From the NCBI GenBank assembly GCA_964498095.1, contig CAZCFY010000014.1:44286-108285 (forward strand): a DNA stretch of 64,000 bases, read 5' to 3'. The first letter of the stretch is position 1; the number at the start of each line of letters is the position of its first letter. This DNA is from SG-bin7 sp964498095 (lineage in GTDB: Bacteria; Bdellovibrionota; Bdellovibrionia; Bdellovibrionales; SG-bin7). The notes under the pieces were generated by a model. It searched no databases and was not told where the DNA came from. It worked only from the letters and a program-made list of their open reading frames with translations. Positions 59,530 through 64,000 of this stretch are shown in pieces. The translations under genes and the position numbers were made by a program.

Positions 59530-61383
59530 ATGTGTGGGGTGGCCGGAATTTTTCATTCTGACGGTAAGCCTGTTCCAATAGACGTTTTAAAAAGAATGGG
59601 TGATGCCGTTAAACATCGCGGCCCGGATGGTGAAGGTTTTTGGGTGGATGGTTTTGTCGGTTTTGCGCATCGCCGGCTAGCTATCTTGGATCTTTCACCT
59701 TCTGGCCACCAGCCCATGCAAACCGAAGACGGACGTTTCGTAATCACATATAATGGCGAAATATATAATCACCTTAATTTGCGCATTGAACTGGAGTCTC
59801 TTGGGCATCAATTTCACAGTAGAACGGACACCGAGGTAGTCCTTAAATCCTTTAAAGAATGGGGCCCGGACTGTCTTTCCCGGTTTAACGGAATGTTCGC
59901 ATTTGCAGTTTGGGATAAGCAAGCTCATCGCCTCTACCTCGCACGCGACCGTTATGGAATAAAGCCGCTATACTATTTCTTTAATGGCAATACCTTAGTA
60001 TTTGGCTCAGAAGTAAAATCCATACTCAAATATCCGGATTTAAAAGTTAACGTTTCTGAACAAGCCTTGCACGAATATTTTGCCTTTCAAAATATATATT
60101 CTGAATTAACTTTTTTTGAAGGCGTAAAGACCCTGCCCGCCGGCCACTTTATGTTCTTTGATTTAGGCTCCACTAAAATTCCTTGCCCTAATTCCTACTG
60201 GGACTTTAATTTTTCAGAAGATAGTTCAATAGATGAAAAAACCGCGGCTGAAGAAACGGCACGTTTGTTCGAACAGGCCGTTCAACGACAACTTTTAGCC
60301 GATGTGGAAGTTGGGTCTTATCTAAGTGGTGGCATGGATTCAGGATCCGTTGCAGCCCTTGCCGCCCGATCTCATAGAAATCTAAAGACCTTTACATGTG
60401 GATTCGACCTGTCCTCAGCTACCGGACTCGAGCAAGCCTATGATGAAAGAGCCAAAGCAGAGGTATTATCACATCGGTTTAAAACTGAGCAGTACGAAGT
60501 CGTGTTGAAAGCTGGGGATATGGAGAGAGTGATGTCAGACTTAACTTGGCATCTTGAGGATCCCCGAGTGGGGCAGTCCTATCCTAATTTTTATATCTCT
60601 AGATTAGCCAGTAAATTTGTTAAAGTTGTTCTTTGTGGTACTGGCGGAGATGAAGTATTCGCCGGCTATCCCTGGCGATATTATAGTTCAATTCAAAAAC
60701 CTGAACCACAACACTTTATGAGTAGCTATTTCCAGTTCTGGCAACGCCTGGTTCCCAACGATCATCGATCAAACTTTTTTTTATCTTCGTTTAGAAATTC
60801 CCTGAACCGCCCTGAGCAAGTGTTTAAATCAATTTTCAAGAACCTCAATAACGGCTTTAAGGATTTTGCAGCTAGAGATTTTTTAAACGAAGCACTTTAC
60901 TTTGAGGCGAAAACATTTCTCCATGGCTTACTAATAATGGAAGACAAATTGAGTATGGCACACGGCCTTGAAACGCGCCTACCCTTTCTGGATAACGACC
61001 TTGTCGATTTCGCCCAAAAAATTCCCGTAAAATATAAACTCCAATATGAACAAAAAGAACCTTTCGCTAATGCTGGTGGCCACCTTTCAACCAGTGATGG
61101 AAAGCTTGTTTTAAGAAACGCGTTAAGCAAAATTTTACCGAAAGAGTACACTAGCGGAGTTAAGCAGGGCTTTTCCGCCCCGGATGCGTCATGGTTTAAA
61201 GGGGAAAGCATCGAATACATCAAACAGTTACTGCTAAATAAAAATGCCCGTATCTACGAATTCCTGGATTATAAAACCTGCTTCCAGCTTCTCGATGATC
61301 ATTTCAGCGGCCGAACCAACCGCCGCCTACTTATTTGGTCACTATTGAGCTTCGAGTGGTGGAATAGAGTATTCCGTCCGTGA
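59530..61383 (+). CDS. asnB: AsnB-type glutamine-dependent amidotransferase
   Basis: 617 aa. Cys2 of MCGVAGIF is the N-terminal glutaminase nucleophile. VKHRGPDGEGFW, AHRRLAILDLS, TYNGEIYNH and DTEVVLKSF complete that domain. The synthetase domain has YLSGGMDSGSVAA (the PP-loop SGGMDS at about 266-271) and LCGTGGDEVFAGYPWRYY. AsnB homologues in polysaccharide loci amidate sugar carboxylates (uronamides) rather than aspartate, and this one lies between a sugar aminotransferase and an acetyltransferase gene, so that is the better guess. Amide target not shown. Confidence 0.9.
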   Translation: MCGVAGIFHSDGKPVPIDVLKRMGDAVKHRGPDGEGFWVDGFVGFAHRRLAILDLSPSGHQPMQTEDGRFVITYNGEIYNHLNLRIELESLGHQFHSRTDTEVVLKSFKEWGPDCLSRFNGMFAFAVWDKQAHRLYLARDRYGIKPLYYFFNGNTLVFGSEVKSILKYPDLKVNVSEQALHEYFAFQNIYSELTFFEGVKTLPAGHFMFFDLGSTKIPCPNSYWDFNFSEDSSIDEKTAAEETARLFEQAVQRQLLADVEVGSYLSGGMDSGSVAALAARSHRNLKTFTCGFDLSSATGLEQAYDERAKAEVLSHRFKTEQYEVVLKAGDMERVMSDLTWHLEDPRVGQSYPNFYISRLASKFVKVVLCGTGGDEVFAGYPWRYYSSIQKPEPQHFMSSYFQFWQRLVPNDHRSNFFLSSFRNSLNRPEQVFKSIFKNLNNGFKDFAARDFLNEALYFEAKTFLHGLLIMEDKLSMAHGLETRLPFLDNDLVDFAQKIPVKYKLQYEQKEPFANAGGHLSTSDGKLVLRNALSKILPKEYTSGVKQGFSAPDASWFKGESIEYIKQLLLNKNARIYEFLDYKTCFQLLDDHFSGRTNRRLLIWSLLSFEWWNRVFRP

Positions 61384-61955
61384 GCAAAGGCATGTCCGAA
61401 AATAATTTAGAAAAACATTTGTGCGACGCCCATCCTGAAGAACTAAAACTCTATAGGACTTTAAAAAATCTAATTTCAATCGTTCAAAATTATACGGCTC
61501 AAAAATGGTCTCGACACCTAGCTGTATCAGATTATTTCTCAGATCGCTGGGAAAAAGCCAAAAAACTAGGTTGGGGTAAGGGCAGTAGTGTCTATGACAA
61601 TGTTTTAATATTGGGAGACGTTTCTGTCGGAGAAAATACATGGGTTGGCCCCAATTGCATCTTGGATGGATCAGGAAAATTAAGTATTGGAAGTTTTTGC
61701 TCAATCTCTGCGGGAGTCCAAATATACACCCATGACACTGTAAAGTGGGCAATTTCTGGAGGCATTGTCCCGTCAGAACACAAGCCTACAATAATAGGCT
61801 CACGATGTTATATTGGACCCAATACAGTTATTGCCAAAGGAGTAACGATTGGTGACCGCACCATAATTGGTGCCAACAGTTTGGTTTTAAAGGACATTCC
61901 TCCAAACTCAAAGGCATTTGGTACACCCTGCAGAGTTGTGGGTAAACTGGATTAA
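61380..61955 (+). CDS. Hexapeptide-repeat acyltransferase (WbbJ-like)
   Basis: 191 aa. An N-terminal helix (about 1-65) precedes a left-handed beta-helix: GKGSSVYDNVLILGDVSVGENTWVGP, SIGSFCSISAGVQIYTHDTVKWA (catalytic His), IGSRCYIGPNTVIAKGVTIGDRTIIGANSLV and NSKAFGTPCRVVGKL. Likely O- or N-acetylates a sugar nucleotide or chain residue. GTG 61380 overlaps the AsnB stop (GTGA); ATG 61392 is an alternative start. Confidence 0.88.
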   Translation: MSKGMSENNLEKHLCDAHPEELKLYRTLKNLISIVQNYTAQKWSRHLAVSDYFSDRWEKAKKLGWGKGSSVYDNVLILGDVSVGENTWVGPNCILDGSGKLSIGSFCSISAGVQIYTHDTVKWAISGGIVPSEHKPTIIGSRCYIGPNTVIAKGVTIGDRTIIGANSLVLKDIPPNSKAFGTPCRVVGKLD

Positions 61956-61958
61956 ATT

Positions 61959-63098
61959 ATGGAAAGTCTTGAAACCGATGTACTTGTTATTGGTGCCGGG
62001 GTTGTCGGTCTTGCCATAGCCTACGAAATAAGTAAGAAGTATCCACGCAAAAATATTATTATAATAGAAAAACATTTCAAATATGGTCAGGAAGGCTCCT
62101 CCCATAACAGTGAGGTTATTCATGCGGGGATTTATTACTCCAACAAGACACTGAAGGGGAGACATTGCATTCGTGGCCGGGAACTACTTTATGAATTTTG
62201 TAATAATTATGATATCCCTCATAAGAAATGCGGTAAGTTTCTAATTGCAACGGATCTTACTCAAGTTCCCGCTATTGAAAAGATTCGAAAAATTGGTCGA
62301 GACAACGATGTTCCAATAGATTTCATTGATCATAAAACAATAATTGAAAAACAAAAAAATTCAAAAATAGTTTCTGCCCTTTGGTCTCCAACGAGCGGAA
62401 TCGTGGATTCCCATGAGTTAATGAAGAGACTTGAAAGCTTAGCAATATCTGCGGGCACAATTGTTAGCTATGGTACAAATTTAGAGGAGGTTTTAGAGGT
62501 CACAGATAGTTCTATTTACGTTAAAATAAGGGATAAAAATGCCGACAGCGTAATTAAAACTAACTTATTGATAAATGCCGCAGGCCTGGCAGCTACCAAA
62601 ATAGCCAATCTGCTGTTAGCAGAGAAATATGAAACTAAACCCTGCCGGGGAAGATACTTTTCCATCCCCCGAACATATTCTGAGCGCTTTGAATCATTGA
62701 CCTACCCGATTCCAGATCCCAAAGGCGGATTGGGCGTTCATATAACAATGGATTTGGGTGGTAATTGCCGTTTGGGTCCTGACGTGGATTGGTCATTTGC
62801 CGATAAGTCAGAGCCAGATGATTTAGCACTTTATCAATTCAGTAATACTGATATAAGTGAGCAGATAGAGTTCCTAAAATCAGGTATGAGGTTGATACCT
62901 GATTTACAGTTTCATGATTTAAAGCCTGATTATATCGGCGTCCGCCCAAAACTTTTTATGAACAAAGAACCATTAACCGATTTTATAATAGCCAGGGGTA
63001 AAAGAGATATTCACTTGCTTGGGATTGAGTCACCAGGACTTACTGCAGCCCTTTCATTAGCCGAAGAGGTCGGTAATATTTTTCCACTATTTCAGTAA
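61959..63098 (+). CDS. LhgO-like FAD-dependent oxidoreductase
   Basis: 379 aa. VLVIGAGVVGLAIAYEIS (about 7-24) is the FAD-binding motif. EGSSHNSEVIHAGIYYSNKTLKGRHCIRGRELLYEFC and KCGKFLIATD are L-2-hydroxyglutarate oxidase/dehydrogenase (LhgO, YgaF) signatures. C-terminal HLLGIESPGLTAALSLAEEV is the FAD-contacting end. The enzyme normally oxidises L-2-hydroxyglutarate. As the last gene of the epimerase-aminotransferase-AsnB-acetyltransferase operon it may instead oxidise a glycan precursor. It looks AT-richer than earlier genes. Confidence 0.87.
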   Translation: MESLETDVLVIGAGVVGLAIAYEISKKYPRKNIIIIEKHFKYGQEGSSHNSEVIHAGIYYSNKTLKGRHCIRGRELLYEFCNNYDIPHKKCGKFLIATDLTQVPAIEKIRKIGRDNDVPIDFIDHKTIIEKQKNSKIVSALWSPTSGIVDSHELMKRLESLAISAGTIVSYGTNLEEVLEVTDSSIYVKIRDKNADSVIKTNLLINAAGLAATKIANLLLAEKYETKPCRGRYFSIPRTYSERFESLTYPIPDPKGGLGVHITMDLGGNCRLGPDVDWSFADKSEPDDLALYQFSNTDISEQIEFLKSGMRLIPDLQFHDLKPDYIGVRPKLFMNKEPLTDFIIARGKRDIHLLGIESPGLTAALSLAEEVGNIFPLFQ

Positions 63099-63968
63099 AA
63101 CTATTTTTCTAGGATTTCGAGTATAGCTGTAAACTTTATATTTATTTTCAATTTTATTTGGTTCCAAGATTGGGCAGCTAAAATCAAAAACGGATTCTTT
63201 ATAATTTTTAAGGTTTTCAATATCTTTTGGCGACAAATCCCAGGTACCAACGTTTGGGCGTGAAACACAAAGAATTTTTCCTTCTGTGTCCATTAAAAAT
63301 ACAAAATCAGCCCTCCCGGAACAGCTGTTAGGATTTAAGGCATATCCATAGGTTCTTACAAACCAGATGTTTGGCTCATGACTCATTCGCCACTCCGACC
63401 TCCTATCGTTTTCAACTGAAAAAATCTTGCCGGAATTACACGATGACTCGTCAGTAATCACAGAGAGATTTTCGAGCCCTTCTTGCATAGCAAATTCTGT
63501 TGGGTCATTGATAAAATCTTGGGTCAGTTCTTTATATTTACCCCAACTCTTTAAGTCCTTTATGACTCCAAATAGATATTGATATGCGAAACCCATATCG
63601 CCACTTAACCGAGCGGTGTGCATCAAACTCCAATTTTGGGAGCCCGTGCGGGCAGCGAGGTGCCATTTGGACATTTCCACGAATTGCCCCTTAAAACGGG
63701 GGAAGGACTTGATACTCGTAATCAATACAATGAGAGAAACGGCTATCGCCAAAGTTCTTGCTATTTTCGCCCCTTTTACCTGTACAAAAAGCAAGCCGAT
63801 CAACCCAATAAAAAAGGGGTAGAGAAAGATACTATAATAAAGTGGTACGTTTCCATAATTTCTAGTTGCCGCTATTTCCCAGCGGCCAACTGCTAGCAAA
63901 AGAGCTCCAAATACGCCAAAAAAACTAAGTAACAACCAGGGAATGCCAATCTTAACCTGATCACTCAT
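63087..63968 (-). CDS. Membrane protein, likely C-terminal part of a larger gene running off the window
   Basis: At least 293 aa. Three hydrophobic segments (about 8-28, 47-63, 70-86) are followed by a soluble, probably periplasmic domain of 200 residues with scattered Cys. ATG 63968 has no clear ribosome site, and the frame stays open to the window edge with no stop. So the true start may lie beyond 64000. The GRWEIAATRNYGNVPLYYSIFLYPFFIGLIGLL pattern is like the last membrane helices of multipass GT-C-type proteins. No family named. Its 3' end overlaps the LhgO-like gene by 12 bp. Confidence 0.55.
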   Translation of the reverse strand: MSDQVKIGIPWLLLSFFGVFGALLLAVGRWEIAATRNYGNVPLYYSIFLYPFFIGLIGLLFVQVKGAKIARTLAIAVSLIVLITSIKSFPRFKGQFVEMSKWHLAARTGSQNWSLMHTARLSGDMGFAYQYLFGVIKDLKSWGKYKELTQDFINDPTEFAMQEGLENLSVITDESSCNSGKIFSVENDRRSEWRMSHEPNIWFVRTYGYALNPNSCSGRADFVFLMDTEGKILCVSRPNVGTWDLSPKDIENLKNYKESVFDFSCPILEPNKIENKYKVYSYTRNPRKIVLLK

Positions 63969-64000
63969 AACGGTTCTAATACAAATAATTAACCATAATA

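Noticed and set aside
59530..61383. AsnB as part of a lasso peptide or other natural-product cluster
   Set aside because: No precursor, protease or PqqD-like gene nearby; neighbours are sugar enzymes.
1..64000. Prophage, conjugative element or defence island
   Set aside because: I saw no integrase, capsid, tra, toxin-antitoxin or restriction genes; the HNH gene alone is not enough.
1..64000. tRNA, rRNA or riboswitch
   Set aside because: No TpsiC-arm-like motif or conserved riboswitch core was noticed in the short intergenic spaces, though reading by eye cannot exclude a divergent one.

Overview
The window is a dense bacterial chromosome segment with about 68 protein genes and no tRNA, rRNA or CRISPR that I could see. 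The producer is Gram-negative: it has Kdo synthesis genes (KdsA, KdsC), an O-antigen ligase-like protein, a Wzm/Wzt-type O-polysaccharide ABC exporter, several predicted lipoproteins and an outer-membrane-barrel-like protein. Lipoprotein leaders with Asn before the Cys, a solitary HNH-endonuclease gene of a type with variable linkers, and many small secreted orphans fit a Bdellovibrionota-like (delta-proteobacterial) lineage. That placement is an inference from protein flavour, not from a marker gene. A run of exactly 100 N shows that this is a scaffold, probably a draft or metagenome assembly.

Layout. 0-12.2 kb holds housekeeping and cell-envelope genes: imidazolonepropionase, a gluzincin-like lipoprotein peptidase, an AcuI/YhdH-type reductase, a PAP2 phosphatase, an FKBP lipoprotein, an LtaS-like transferase, secreted orphans, a STAS protein, a solitary response regulator and an ArsC-like phosphatase. 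12.2-16.4 kb is a tight three-gene unit: a second LtaS-like transferase, a WecE-like aminotransferase and a GT4 glycosyltransferase. 16.4-35.5 kb is mixed: PaiB-like, ROK kinase, DUF885, CotH-like kinase, OPA-family transporter, MurI, DMT transporter, GreB, GST, a Tat-exported flavoprotein, a trypsin-like protease and a pyrimidine-dimer glycosylase. Inside it, 23.4-25.0 kb is a repeat-rich patch with a heptanucleotide tract broken by the assembly gap, a 34-bp tandem array that grows out of the 3' end of an HNH gene, and two of the three copies of a dispersed palindromic element. One of those two copies is read as protein.

35.5-64 kb is a surface-polysaccharide locus of at least 27 genes. Its left part (YdcF, KdsC, KdsA, ligase, GalE, two multipass proteins, WcaJ-like initiating transferase) runs on the minus strand as one block. 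From 43.9 kb gene direction flips repeatedly: GT2 enzymes, WbsX, RgpF-like, three methyltransferases, sugar epimerases, a DegT aminotransferase, an AsnB-type amidotransferase, two hexapeptide acyltransferases, an LhgO-like flavoprotein and divergently oriented Wzt and Wzm genes. A coherent reading is this: sugar nucleotides are made by GalE, the epimerases and the DegT enzyme, and decorated by AsnB and the acyl- and methyltransferases. The chain is started on lipid by the WcaJ-like enzyme, extended by the GTs, exported by Wzm/Wzt with the Wzt C-terminal domain sensing a chain end, and joined to the Kdo-containing core by the ligase. The glycan structure itself cannot be read from sequence.
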